DNA from: Caenorhabditis elegans | Lineage: Eukaryota > Nematoda > Chromadorea > Rhabditida > Rhabditidae | DNA: 64,000 nt | Reading direction: 5' to 3' | Assembly (NCBI RefSeq): GCF_000002985.6 | Contig: NC_003279.8 | Span: 2,914,001 to 2,978,000, forward strand | Part shown: in pieces, positions 1-11,244 of the stretch | How the letters are laid out: each line of letters starts with the position of its first letter | Numbering within the stretch: the stretch's first letter is position 1 | The notes under the pieces: model-generated | What the model was told of the DNA's origin: nothing | Database searches by the model: none | What the model saw: the letters and a program-made list of their open reading frames with translations, nothing else | Position numbers and translations under genes: made by a program

Positions 1-3000
1 GCAGATTTCATGTTTTCAACGTCGAAAATTGACATTACAACTTCTTTTACAGATTTTGGAAGTAGAGTTTTTGATCCTGGAGTGATTTCTGTGTCCGTTA
101 TTTGTGCCTGAAAATTTTCGAGTTTTTAGGTAGAAAAATCATAGAATATGAGCGAGATTTTTAGATATTTACATTGCTTTTCTAGAGTTCAGGGAATTTT
201 TTTTCTCAAAGCTTAAATCGCCAAAGCACTGTCTCCTCAGCTGGAAATTGATTTGTTGGCGCAAAACTCGTGCAGCGTGTGGGGCTTTGAGACAAATCCG
301 AAAACGCTAAATTTTGTGTTTTTTCTTCATATTTTTATTTTATCAGGTTCAATCAAAGACTATATTTTAAATGAAAAACAGTTTTATACCGAAAACGAAT
401 GATGAACATGAAAATTTGGAGAAAAACGCAATTTTTGGTTGATTTTACTTTTCTAGGCAGGACCTCTATTTTTCAATTAATTTTGAAATTTCTTTTTTCT
501 CCACCTTCCTTACAGTCATGTGAACAATTGATGCGTAATTAAAACTATAAAATCCACTTTAAAGTAACAAAAAATGAAGGAAATCACTTTTCAGTGTTAA
601 AATTTTCCCACGCTCACTGGAAACGCGCAAGCCCCCTTGTTGGGTCATTTCCACGTGAGGAGACTGTGCAAAGTGCCAGAATTGAAAATTTACAGCAAAT
701 CGGAATATTGCCGGAATTGGAATTTTTGGAAAATGGGAAAATTGCTGGAATTAAAAATTTCCGGCAAAACGGGAAATTTCTGGATCTGGAAATTTCCGGC
801 AAATCGGCAAATTGCCGGAATTGAAAATTTCCGGCAGATCAGCAAAATTGCCGGAATTAAAAATTTCCGGCGAAACGGCAAATTGCCGGAATTAAAAATT
901 TCCGGCAAATCGACAAATTGCCAGAATTGAAAATTTCCGGCAAACCGGCAAATTGGTGGAATTGGATATTTCCGGAAAATCTGTGAAATTGCCGGAATTG
1001 AAATTTTCGGCAAAACGGCAAATTGCCGGTATTGGGCATTTCCGGCAGATGTTCATGGGGCTTTTTTCCTCAAAAAATAGTATCTTATAATATTTTTATT
1101 TAAAAAAAAGCAATTTCAAAAGTAAAATGCCCCACGTGACATTCAATAATTACCGATAAACGTGAAATTCCGGTTATGACAATTGTCAGCAAAATCGATT
1201 ATTCCCATCTATTAAACTGGCCGCTTCATATCGTCATGTCAAAATCAACAGAAAATGCGAATGAGGAGCCGGTATTCAACATTGGAACCGTGTAAGTTTC
1301 AAGTAGGCAATGGGAGGCAGGGAGGCCTGACGTCTGCCTACAACCTGCCTTGTTTTAACAGTATGGTGTCAAAGGCTTGGTGTTTTCATAGTGGGCTCTT
1401 CCGCCGCGGCCGACGCCTGCCTAGAGCCTGCCCGCCTCACGCCGTCCTCTCGCCTTGTTTCTACACTATGCCGAGAGGTCTTGGGCGAGAAGTCATAGCG
1501 ACCGACACTTTTCGGGTCCCGTGCCGCACTCGCCAGGCAGGCGTTTTGGCGCCTACCTGGAAGCCATAATATCAAGAATATGTATAATACCTTTTTCAGA
1601 GTCAATGGTTACAAATTGGTCAAAAAGATAGACGAAGGAGGATTCGGGCAAGTATTCAAAGTGACAAAGGATGACAAGACGTTCTACGCGATGAAATTGG
1701 AGTCAAACTTCCTCGAAGGCGGCTCAGCGATCAAGCTCGAACTGAATGTGCTCAGCCAACTTCCGAAGAACTCAGTGTTCCCGGCACTTGTCTGTGGCGG
1801 CAGAAGAGCCCGTTACCAATTTCTAGTTCTTGAACTACTCGGAGACAATCTCAAAGTGCTGAAATCTCAAAGCACGAATCCAGAAGTATGGTCCGACGGA
1901 ACATGGTCAAGAGTTGGAATTCAGTGCTTGTTCGCGTAAGTTTTGAATTAGCCGTTCTGCATAACAATGAATATATTTGCAGAATCAAAGTGATGCACGA
2001 CGCAGGCTTTGTCCATAGAGACATCAAGCCGAGCAATTTTGCGATCGGATTCAGTGCAACATCGGAGATTCGCAGTCGACGAATCCTTTTATTCGACTTC
2101 GGACTGGCGAGAAAGTTAGTGAAATATGCAGTTGATACTGGACTTTTTGGACGTAGATACCCTCAAATGCACGAATTTTGTAATGGAACTGCTCAAAATG
2201 GCCTCATTTTTAACTTAAAATCTCCAATTTTAGCCACTTTTCCGTGTCACGGCGACCGGAAGTTGACTTTTTTTTTTGAATTATCATCCTATATTGCATA
2301 CTTTGGGAGGCACCACGTTTTCAAAATCTGTTCAAAAACAAGATCTACGAAAACAAGATCCACCAAAACGAGATCTACATTTTGAATATCTACGTTTTCA
2401 GGATCTGGCACCGTGCCAACTGTGCTTTTCTCGATGAAAAACGAAGCAACGATGCTCCGATGTTACGCGTCACGCGTTGTTAGCTCTCTAGAAATAATTT
2501 CAAAAAAATGTCTTTCTGAACGCTAAACAACACGCGATGCGTAACATCGGAGCATCGTTGTTTCGTTTTTCATCGAGAAAACCGCAGTTGGCACGGTGCC
2601 AGATCCTGAAAACGTAGATCTTCTTTTCGTAGATCTTGTTTTTGAACAGATCTTGAAAACGTGGTGCCTCCCAAAGTATACAATATGGGATAATAATTCA
2701 GAAAAAGTCAACTTCCGGCCGCAGCGGCACGGAAAAGTGGCTAAAATTAGGCCAATTTTGAGAAGTTTCACTATGAAATTCGTCCATTTGAGCGCATTTT
2801 GGACCAAATATCCACTATTCGGAACAAATTCATTGTGTAATCGTTCAGATTCGTCCGAAAATTGCCCCAAGCTTCTGTGTCAGTGAAGAAGGATGTGTCA
2901 AAGGCGAAATCTGCACTTCTGAAGAATTCCTCCACAACGAAGGCCGTTGCAAAACTGCGAGGCAAGCCTCCGACCCATCGGATTCGTGATCCAATGAAGA

Positions 3001-6000
3001 TGAAGGTACGGATATCTAAGCGATCAGTGTTTTTTCTTACAGATTTCTGGCTGCCCTCATAAATTGAAATGGAAGAGTTTTTGCCGAACTAGGCCATTTT
3101 TGGTTCGGCCATATCTGGGTTAGATTTACGGCGCGTTGCGTGTCGCGTCGCAGCTTGGTTTTAGTTGTAAAACCAAATGTATTTGTCCGTGTGGAGTACA
3201 CGACTTTCCCATTCCGGTGGGCGATTGTCAATGGAGCGCGAAAAATTCAATGAACCCCGTGTTTTCTAAAAGATGAATTACAGAAAAGTGCCGGGAGCGC
3301 TGCCAAAACCAAGAATAAGGATCCCAGCCAACGGGCAATGGAGGAGATACCCGAACACGAGGGATACAAATTCCGAGTTGCCAGACCACGTACGGATTTC
3401 CGCGGAACTCATCAATATGCTTCGCCGAACGCTCATATGCTCATTGAACTGGTTGATATCTTTCATGGCATTCAAAAATTATCAACGATTTTTCCAATTT
3501 CAGGGACGTCATGACGACATTTGGTCGCTGATGTACATGGTGGCCGAGTCCTTTGTCGAGCTACCATGGACGGGATGCGAGGAGACCGAAGTGGAGCATT
3601 ACAAGAATCAGTCAACCATTCTTCGTCTGTTCAGTGACGGTGAGAAGCTTTTTAAAAACTTGACACTTGTCTTAATTTTTTGCAGAAAAGAACCCGACCC
3701 GGTTGAACGCAGATATGAGACGTCAATTGGACGAGATTTATTCGATGCTGAAGGCTTCAAAGTACTATGACAGTCCAAATTATGATGCCGTTTATCAATT
3801 CTTCAAAGATTCGATGGCAAAAGCCAAAGTCACTTGGGATACTCCATTCGATTGGGAGATTGGCAACACGTTATCTGAGGAAACGTCGAAGGGTGTCAAG
3901 CGCAAGATGGGGGGACCATGGGAGAATCCTGGGCTCTTTTTCAAGGTTTTACAATAATCGACATTTAAAGGTGGTGTAGTCGAATTTTTTATTGCTTTAT
4001 TAGAATCAAAATTGTCTGAAAACACCGAATTTCATAATGAAACTTCTTGAAATCTTCTCAAACTAAAAGTTATGACGGCTCAAAAAATGACCTAAAATTA
4101 GATGAAATTTGAAGTTTGATCTACTTGCCAAGCGGCTGAAATCACCGTCAAATTTTGAGTATTTATAAAATGCAATTATCTTGCGTTTTCAACTCGATTT
4201 AGATATTTTAAAGTCGATGGACGGCGAGATTTTTAATTTTTTAATCAAATCTCGCGGTCCATCGACTTTAAAATACCTAAATCGAGTTAAAAACGCAAGA
4301 TAATTACATTGTATACTCAAAATTTAACGTTGATTTCAAAAAATTGTTTCCAGCCGCTTGACAAGTCGGTCGAATTTCAAATTTTAACTCATTTTAGGCC
4401 ATTTTTGGAGCCGTCATAACTGTTTTTTTTGAGAAGTTTTCAAGAAGTTTCGTCATGAAATTCGTCGTTTTTGTATATAATAAAAAAAAATTTTATATAA
4501 TTTTGAGTCTAATAAAGCAATTAAAAAAATTCGACTACACTGCCTTTAATAGACTTTAACATGAATAATTTTCAGAAAGGTCGCTGGGCTGGACTCAAGT
4601 TCATTCCAGAACTGACACCAAAATCTGCTCCAACATCAAAGAAGCAAAATTTGCCAAAGTCATCTTCGAAAGGAGGGAGAGCAGCTCGTCAAATGAGCAA
4701 AGAAGACTCGGCGAATGGTGATGATGTAGTTGTGAATCAAGGTACGCCGGCGCAGAAGTCAGCGAAGCAAGAGAAGAAGGAGAAGACGGTTGAAGAGAAT
4801 GTTTAGATTGATAACTAGTGTAGAATGATGACTCGGTGAAAATAAAGATTTATTTTGATGATTTACGTTTTTACTATTTACCAGATATGAAGATAACTTA
4901 ATTGGAACTTAATTTTTATTTGATTGTCGTCTTTTAATGCATGTTTTCACAATTTATTAGTTGTTATTTCGATGTTTTTTCGGTCGATGCGGACACAAAT
5001 ACGATACAAGTTTGTGCCCGCATCGACCGAAAAAGCATCTCAATTAACGAAATAACACGAAATAAAATGCCAAAACATGAATTAAAAGATGATAATCAAA
5101 TAAAAATTAATTTCCAACCGCTGCGAAACCGAGAAGTTGCCAAAATTTGAGATTTTAGCTAAAAATGGGCCATTTCTTCCAAACCTTTGAACGGTCATAA
5201 CTTTTTTTTGAAACATTTTGGGTCTAAAAAAGCAAAGTCTCCAATTTTGGTACGCCACCTTTCACTTTTTTTCGATTATAATTGAAAAAAAAAGTTTCAC
5301 ACGACCCCCTTGATTGTGAATATATAGAATGTAAAACAGTAGTTGATTTCAATTTTCAAAAAAATCCAAATTTTGCTGGGCTTTTTTTAAAAGCTTTTTT
5401 GGGAATTTGCCGATTTTTTCTTTTCAATTCCGGAAATTTTTCAATTCCGGCAGTTTGCTGATTTGCCGGAAAATTTTCAATTTTTTAAACTCAAAATTTT
5501 CCTAGAAAACCCACAAATTCCGAGTAATCCGTCTCCACGTAGCTGAACATTCCGGGCATTTTGCGGAAATGTTTTCTATAAATCCAATCGTTCTTCGTTT
5601 TTTCGTGGAAAACATCCTGGAATTTGAGAATCGCTTCATTTGAATTACTGTATGATTCATGCTTATTTCCGCCGACTTCTGTGCCAACTCGACCCCAAGA
5701 ACGGAAGACGTAGTAGTTTCTGAAAATTGAGATTTTGTCAATTTTTTTTTCAGATTGAATTTTTTTTTTCATCGAATTTTCAGTTAAAATTACCAGAAAA
5801 TTCGATTTTTTCGTAAAAAGTTCATCAAAAACCCCAATTTTCGCAACAAAAAAAATTGGTGGCCTAGGATTTTTTTTCCTGAAAAAAGGCGGGAAAACCA
5901 CGGAAATTCGCTTAAAGTGACCGGAAAATTTGAATTTTTGGTCAAAAATTCATAGAAAATGTATGTTTTTCTTGAGAAAAAGTTGGTGGCCTAGGAATTT

Positions 6001-9000
6001 TTCCGAATTCTTCGCTGAAAAAACTGGTGGCCTAGGAACCTCCAGGAAAAAAGTTAGGCCACCAATTTTTGTTTTCGAAAAAGATATCTTTCCTAGGCCA
6101 CCAAAATACTGAAAGTTAGGCCACCAATTTTTTGGGCAAAAAAGTTTTAAAAATCTCAATTTTTCAGTATTTCGAAAAAAACATTTGATAACGTACTTTC
6201 GGGGCTACAGTAACCCAAAAAACCAGAAAATTGTCGTTGGAGAACTCAATTTCAAATAAAAAATTAACAATGAATTCGATTTTATTATTGGAAAATTCGG
6301 AAAATAAAATTTTTGCACATTTCAAAAAGCAGATAATTATGCAATTTTTCCTAGTTTTTGGATTACTGTAATATTTTTGGGGCTACAGTAATCCAAAAAA
6401 TTTCGCATTTCTAATATGAATTTTGCTCGCGCCAAAAAGAAAACTACACGACCAATCAGCGATGTTCTCCGCCCACTTTTTGCACCAATCAGATCGAATA
6501 TGGGCGGAGCAAATCGCTGATTGGTCGCGCAGTTCTCATTTTGGGGGGAATTCGATTTTTTTCGTTTTTTTTTCTTCTGCTAATCCTTAAAGGTGGCGTC
6601 TCATTTTTTTATTGCTTTACTATACTCAAAATTGTCTGAAAACACCGAATTTAATAATGAAACTTCTTGAAAACTTCTCAAAAAAAAAAACAGTTATGAC
6701 GGCTCAAAAAATGGCCTAAAATTAGTTAAACTTTGAAATTTGACCGACTTGTCAAGCGGCTAGAGACTAATTTTTTTGAAATCACCGTCAAATTTCGAGT
6801 ATACAATGTAATTTAAGAAAATCTTGCGTACTCAACTTCATTTAGTTATTTTAAAGTCGATGGACGGCAAGATTTGATTTAAAAAAATTTAAAAATCTCG
6901 CCGTTCATCTCCTTTAAAATACCTAAATCGAGTTGAAAACTCAAGATAATTACATTGTATACTCGAAATTTAACGGTGATTTCAAAAAAGTTAGTTTCCA
7001 GCCGCATGACAAGTCGGCCAAATTTCAAATTTCAACTAATTTTAGGCCATTTTTTGAGCCGTCATAACTTTTTTTTGAAAAGTTTTCAAGAAGTTTCATT
7101 ATGAAATTCGATGTTTTCAGACAATTTTGATTCTTATAAAGCAATAAAAAAATTCGACTACACCAGCTTTAATTTAAAAAAAAAAGAATTTTGCTCGCGC
7201 CAAAATGAGAACTACACGACCAATCAGTGATGTGCTCCACCCAATATTGAACCAATCGCTGATTGGTTGAGCAGTTCTCATTTTGGGTGGGGAATTCAAA
7301 TTTTCGCTTTTTTTTTCTTCTGCTATTCTTGAATTTCCGACTTTTTCGGAGGATTTTCTGCCAAAAACTCACTCTCTCTGATCATCCTTCAACAGTTGAA
7401 TCTTATAATACGAATTCTTATTCTGTGTAAGATCAGTAAACGAGAGTGTCGCCTGATAGAGACTTCCATCAATCTCATTTTTGAATACATGACAACGATC
7501 GGCCAGTGCGAATTTCGCATCAACAACTGTTCCTTTTTTAATAATATGAGTATTGGTTGATGTGAGATCGCCGACTTTTATCGGAACATTGTTAGTCGAA
7601 TCGAATGCTTCAGCCGCATAAATGAATTGTTCACCACGAGTACCACCTTTCGACTTTCTTTTATCAATTTTCACTACAGATTCTCCATCCTCTTCTCCTA
7701 TATAAAGTCGTTCACTCATTTGATTGAATACAATATCTTGAAGCTTATGCTTTTCAGTTAATCGGTGAGAAACTTCGAATGGAGTTCGAATTGGATTCTT
7801 TGATTCATAAGTACATTTCGAGTATTCTGTAGCATATCCAGTGCAGACATATGTGCGGCATGATGAATTATAGACAATTTTTCCATTTGAACATGTTTGG
7901 CAAATGATTGGGCATCCGAATAGGGCATTATCCACTAGGCGTTCGATTACCTGCAAAAAGAATTGAAGTTTGAAAATGCGAAAATACGAAAAAAAATTTT
8001 TTTTTTGAAAAATCGGAAAAAAACCAAAAAATTTCTGTTTTTCTGTCGTTTTTCCGATATTTCGAAAAAAAATATCGATTTTTCCAAAAATATCTTGAAA
8101 TTTTGGTCATTTTTCTTATTCTATACAAATTATTCATGTTTTTTATGTGGGGTGGGCGGCAATTGCAATTCGGCAAATTTTTTTGTCGACAAAATCGGAA
8201 AATTGGCTGAAATTTTCAATTCCGGCAAATTGGCGTCTTGCCGGTTCGCCGGAAGTTTTAAGGGATTTTTTTTAAAGACGGAAACGCTGAAAACTGTGCC
8301 TTTTTGAAATTTTTTTTTTGACAATTGCCATTTTCCGGCAATTCGCTAATTTGCCGGAAATTTTCAGTGCCGCCAATTTGCCGGTTTGTTGTAATTTTTC
8401 AATTACGGCAATTCGCCAATTTGCCGGTTTGTTGTAATTTTTCAATTACGGCAATTCGCCAATTTGCCGGTTTGCCGGAAATTTTCACTTATGGCAAATT
8501 TCCGGTTTTCTGGAAATTTTCATTCTCGGCAATTTGCCCGTTTGCCGGAATTTTTCATTCTCGGCAATTTGCCCGTTTGCCGGGAAGTTTGTATTATTAT
8601 GGGGACCTTTTTCTGTTTAAAACAAGAAAAATGACCAAAACTTTAGGCTATTTTTTGGAAAAATGGATAATTTTTTTTCGAAATATCGGAAAAACGACGC
8701 CCTTGTGGAACAAAAACGAAAATTTTTGGTTTTTTTTTCTGATTTTTCAACAAACAAAAATCGATTTCCCCAAAAATAGCTTCAAATTTTGTCCATTTTC
8801 TTCTTTTTTATTAAAAATTAATTTGTTTTCAATATTTTTCCATCAAAACGAACAAAAATTTGATTAAATTTCCTCGATTTTTCAATTTTCCCTTATAAAA
8901 GCTAAAAAATCGAAAAACAAATGGGAAAATTCTGATTTTTTTCTGGAAAAAACCGAAAAAAAATTCGATTTTTTTCGTATAAAAATGCAGAAAATTGGCT

Positions 9001-10694
9001 ATTTTCTCGACGTTTTTGTCCAGTTTTCACTGAAAAACCCGTACTTGTGCAGTCGGATCGTGTCCTTCTGGAATGTCTTGCTCGTTTTCTCGTAATATAG
9101 AGATTTTGTCGGTGTACGGCATTCTTTCGAAGATCTGGCGGTATTCCCAGAGAAGATCGGATTGTTTCTGTAAATTTTTCCAATAATTTTCAGCGTTTTA
9201 AAGGAGGACTAACGGTTCGGACGATTTTGAACGTATAGACCCAAAATGAGCTCAAATGAACGAATTTCGTAATGAAACTGCTCAAAAAATTTTTTTAAAA
9301 ATTTTATGGCGGTTCAAAATTTTGATAAAATTACACTGATATTGGCTAAAATCACGAATTTTTCCCATTTTTCCGTGTCACATCTGTCCGTAGTTTGCTT
9401 TTTTGGAATTTTCGTTTTTTATTACGTATATTGGTAATTAATCTCATTTAATTTCGTCGATCAAATAACATTTAAAGCCGATAGGTAACCAAAAATTATC
9501 GAAATTGGTTACCTATCGGCTTCAAATGTACCTTAATCGACGAAATTAAATGAGATTAATTACCAATGTATGCAATAAAGGACGATAATTCCAAAAAAGC
9601 CAACTACGGACAGATGTGACACGGAAAAATGGGAAAAAATCGTGATTTTAGCCAAAATCAGTGTAATTTTCTCAAAATTTTGAACCGCCATAAAACATTT
9701 TTGAAATTTTTTTGAGCAGTTTCATTACGAAATTCGTTTATTTGAGCTCATTTTGAGTCTATACGTTCAAAATCGTCCGAACCGTTAGTCCTCCATTAAA
9801 ACTGAAAAAAAAAAACCTTCATTCGCTTCTTCTGAACCTCCATCAATCTTGCTTCCTTCTTCATTCGTCTTTTCTTCGCAAAATCATTCTCATCTGGATT
9901 CCCTTCACCGTCGATTTCAATGATTTCAGAGCTTGCCGGACGTTTATTGGAGCTTTCCGGGGATCCTTCTGCAGATAAAACTGGAGTTTCAGCTTCTGGT
10001 GGTGTTGGAGAGGCAGAAGCCGGGGTAGCTGGCTCCGTGGATCGCCTTTTCGCAGCTAAAGCCTCCACATACTCCCCAACCGCCTTAATTTTAAAGTTCT
10101 CCTCATAATCCGCCCAGCCAGGAATATCCTCAACGGTGCCGGAAATTTTATCAAATTCCTGCAGAAAACACTTGAAATGGTTGGCTTTTCCCTTGTTATG
10201 AGCCTTGATTTCGCCGCGCTCGAAATTTTGGCCGCATTTTCCACATTTCCCACGATTTGACAACGATTTTTCGGTTTTTATTGTGGACAAAATGACGGTA
10301 GTGGTAGAGCACAGGGGTGTCAGAGTCGGTGGCGATGCGGTTTTAAAGTGTTGAATTTCCTGGCGAAGCTTTTCCTGATCTTCCCAGCGAAGCCAATCGA
10401 CTCCTCGGATTGAGCTTATATTGATGTCATCTCGGCCGCGAATCATTTTTATCCAGAAGCAATTGTAGTGAAACCACGAATCCATGTTTCCATCGAAGAA
10501 TGTTGACGGGCGATTCATTGACATTCTCAATTGATCCTGAAAAATTCAATTTTTAGGCTGATTTTAGGCTTTAGGCTTTTTAGGCTTTATAAAGCTCTCA
10601 CCAACGCGATATTCTTTTTGCATGTTTTACAATTCGACCGGCCAGACTTTGCATATTCGATAGCGTAGGGCAGTGGCTCGTTGGAATGAATCAT
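1..10694 (-). CDS. parp-1: Poly(ADP-ribose) polymerase 1, PARP-1 (5' part; 3' end outside the window)
   Basis: Nuclear DNA-break sensor that makes poly(ADP-ribose) from NAD+. Coding exons read as 10602-10694, 9817-10536, 9045-9167, 7373-7950, 5515-5719 and <1-107; all junctions are GT/AG and keep frame, giving about 608 residues before the edge. Zinc finger 1 ligands are C22, C25, H54, C57; finger 2 has C129, C132, H151, C154; a Lys/Arg-rich stretch (probable NLS) closes exon 2. The third zinc domain (PADR1) has C329, C332, C348, C358, and a WGR domain follows at about 460-560 (FRSWGRVG). The last visible exon matches the start of the PARP regulatory domain (FDVENMKSA). Catalytic exons lie left of base 1. 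No BRCT domain fits in the short linker between PADR1 and WGR. The start ATG at 10694 lies just after a splice acceptor (exon begins 10713), consistent with trans-splicing. The 5.4-kb intron 108-5514 contains a complete kinase gene on the other strand. Confidence 0.95.
664..1060. repeat. TTTGCCGG array in a parp-1 intron
   Basis: About a dozen degenerate copies of a 30-odd-base unit reading CCGGCAAATCGGCAAATTG followed by AATTGAAAATTT. It produces spurious frames on both strands. The same unit recurs about ten times in this window. Confidence 0.85.
1236..4806 (+). CDS. CK1/tau-tubulin-kinase-like protein kinase nested in a parp-1 intron
   Basis: Ser/Thr kinase of the worm-expanded CK1/TTBK group. 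Exons: 1236-1291, 1600-1935, 1983-2114, 2849-3005, 3284-3451, 3504-3639, 3686-3945, 4576-4806; all junctions keep frame, total 491 aa. Visible motifs: glycine loop EGGFG (31-35), ATP-binding lysine K51 (YAMKLES), catalytic loop HRDIKPSNF (142-150), DFG at 169-171, GTHQYAS (268-274) and the CK1-type DDIWSLMYM. All key residues are present, so it should be active. Unusual: about 87 Lys/Arg-rich residues (176-262) sit between DFG and the P+1 segment, where TTBKs have about 20. The C-terminal tail (about 415-491) is also basic. The start is chosen because the short first exon joins in frame to the glycine-loop exon and gives the EPVFNIG..VNGYKLVKKI lead-in. Many nematode kinases of this group are expressed in sperm; that is inference here. 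Introns 1, 3, 4 and 7 contain repeats. Confidence 0.92.
1303..1567. repeat. GCCTGCCTACCTGCC-type dispersed repeat in kinase intron 1
   Basis: GC-rich element with AGGCAGGGAGGCCTGACG at one end and CAGGCAGGCGTTTTGGCGCC at the other. A related copy lies at 58258-58505, and shorter pieces occur elsewhere. Long open frames here are not genes. Confidence 0.75.
2140..2835. mobile_element. Palindromic MITE-like element filling kinase intron 3
   Basis: Outer arms around 2170-2350 and 2625-2800 (AGGCACCACGTTTTCAAAATCTG) and inner arms 2400-2485 and 2525-2607 (GATGCTCCGATGTTACGCGT) are inverted copies with scattered differences. Confidence 0.75.
3053..3262. repeat. Dispersed 200-bp repeat (GGCGCGTTGCGTGTCGCGTCGC), copy 1
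   Basis: Fills kinase intron 4. Closely similar copies lie at 19078-19312, 19606-19722 (partial) and 42043-42270, marked by GGAAGAGTTTTTGCCGAACT and TTTGTCCGTGTGGAGTACAC. Confidence 0.8.
3965..4550. mobile_element. Palindromic MITE family 1, copy 1 (kinase intron 7)
   Basis: Ends TTTAAAGGTGGTGTAGTCGA and the inverse TCGACTACACTGCCTTTAA. Long inverted arms contain GCCGTCATAACT and the central GATGGACGGCGAGATT palindrome. Further copies are at 6587-7172, 11956-12444, 28225-28794 and part at 41041-41250. Confidence 0.85.
4841..4846 (+). terminator. Poly(A) signal of the nested kinase gene
   Basis: Canonical AATAAA 34 bases after the stop codon. Confidence 0.7.
4870..5270. mobile_element. Palindromic element downstream of the kinase gene
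   Basis: Central arms around CGGTCGATGCGGACACAAAT and its inverse at 5012-5032; the outer right end GGTACGCCACCTTTC has no clear left partner, so the copy is probably truncated. Lies in parp-1 intron DNA. Confidence 0.6.
5850..6140. repeat. GGTGGCCTAGGAA tandem repeat in a parp-1 intron
   Basis: Five or six copies of TTGGTGGCCTAGGAATTTTT in both orientations, related to the TTGGTGGCCGAGAAAAA array at 45.4-46.4 kb. Confidence 0.7.
6413..6556. mobile_element. ACCAATCAGCGA palindromic MITE, copy 1
   Basis: Arms GACCAATCAGCGATGTTCTC and inverse GCAAATCGCTGATTGGTC inside GAATTTTGCTCGCGCCAAAA. Second copy 7183-7310, third 29335-29438. Confidence 0.7.
6587..7172. mobile_element. Palindromic MITE family 1, copy 2 (parp-1 intron)
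   Basis: Same termini and central palindrome as the 3965-4550 copy; lies between two ACCAATCAG elements. Confidence 0.85.
7183..7310. mobile_element. ACCAATCAGCGA palindromic MITE, copy 2
   Basis: Nearly the same sequence as 6413-6556 with a shorter centre. It ends about 60 bases short of a parp-1 exon. Confidence 0.7.
8148..8600. repeat. TTTGCCGG array in a parp-1 intron
   Basis: Begins GGGGTGGGCGGCAATTGC, the terminal sequence seen on hAT-like elements here. It continues as repeated GGCAATTCGCCAATTTGCCGG, including an exact 54-base direct duplication near 8390-8470. Confidence 0.75.
9197..9799. mobile_element. Palindromic MITE in a parp-1 intron
   Basis: Left end AAAGGAGGACTAACGGTTCG and right end CGAACCGTTAGTCCTCC; arms of nearly 300 bp with the centre near 9490 (AGGTAACCAAAAATTATCG). 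Confidence 0.85.
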
Positions 10695-11244
10695 CCGGGA
10701 CCCGTATGACAATCTGGAAGATTTTTAAAAATTTAATTTTTAATTTATAAAGCTTTAAAATAGATAAAAATGCTGAAAGATCGCAAAATTCTGATTGAAA
10801 TCATGATTGAAATCAAAAAATTAAGACAATCTTTCAAAAGAAACATGTTTTTTCGCGGCGAGACCAATGGCAAGTCTGCATTTTGTCGTGACGGTGTATG
10901 CACAGAAACAATTTTTTTTATTTGTTTTTTTTTTGAAGCATTTTAAGCATTTAAAAACGAATTTTCCCTTCAAAAAGAACTTGTTTAGTTTTTTTTTTAC
11001 AATTTAAAAACTCTAAAATTTCATTACAATCAGGAAAAGCAAGAGAAGAAGCGCTGAGGATTGATTTTTCATGCAGAAATCTATAGAAAAGTTTCTTTTT
11101 TCAAGTATGAATAACTCTTTCAGGGGCTACTAGCGCTGAGGAAAAAAATTGTCCTCTGGTTCAAACGCGCGCGCTTAGTCACAAGAGAGCGTATTTACAT
11201 TAGTTGAAAGAGACTGAAAAAATCTCCAATTTTTTGCAGAGAAA
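10695..11244. promoter_or_regulatory. Divergent promoter region of parp-1 and the TRMT11-like gene
   Basis: The 550 bp between the two start codons hold no coding sequence. On the minus strand the parp-1 start is preceded by an acceptor (exon begins 10713). On the plus strand TTTTTGCAG ends at 11239, five bases before the other ATG. Both look like spliced-leader acceptors, so true transcription starts are upstream. The most distinctive element is TTTCGCGGCGAGACC at 10851-10865, which recurs inverted in front of trap-1. Confidence 0.7.

Noticed and set aside
1255..1605. 104-codon plus and 78-codon minus frames before the kinase.
   Set aside because: Lie within the GC-rich dispersed repeat in kinase intron 1, which also occurs near 58.3 kb.
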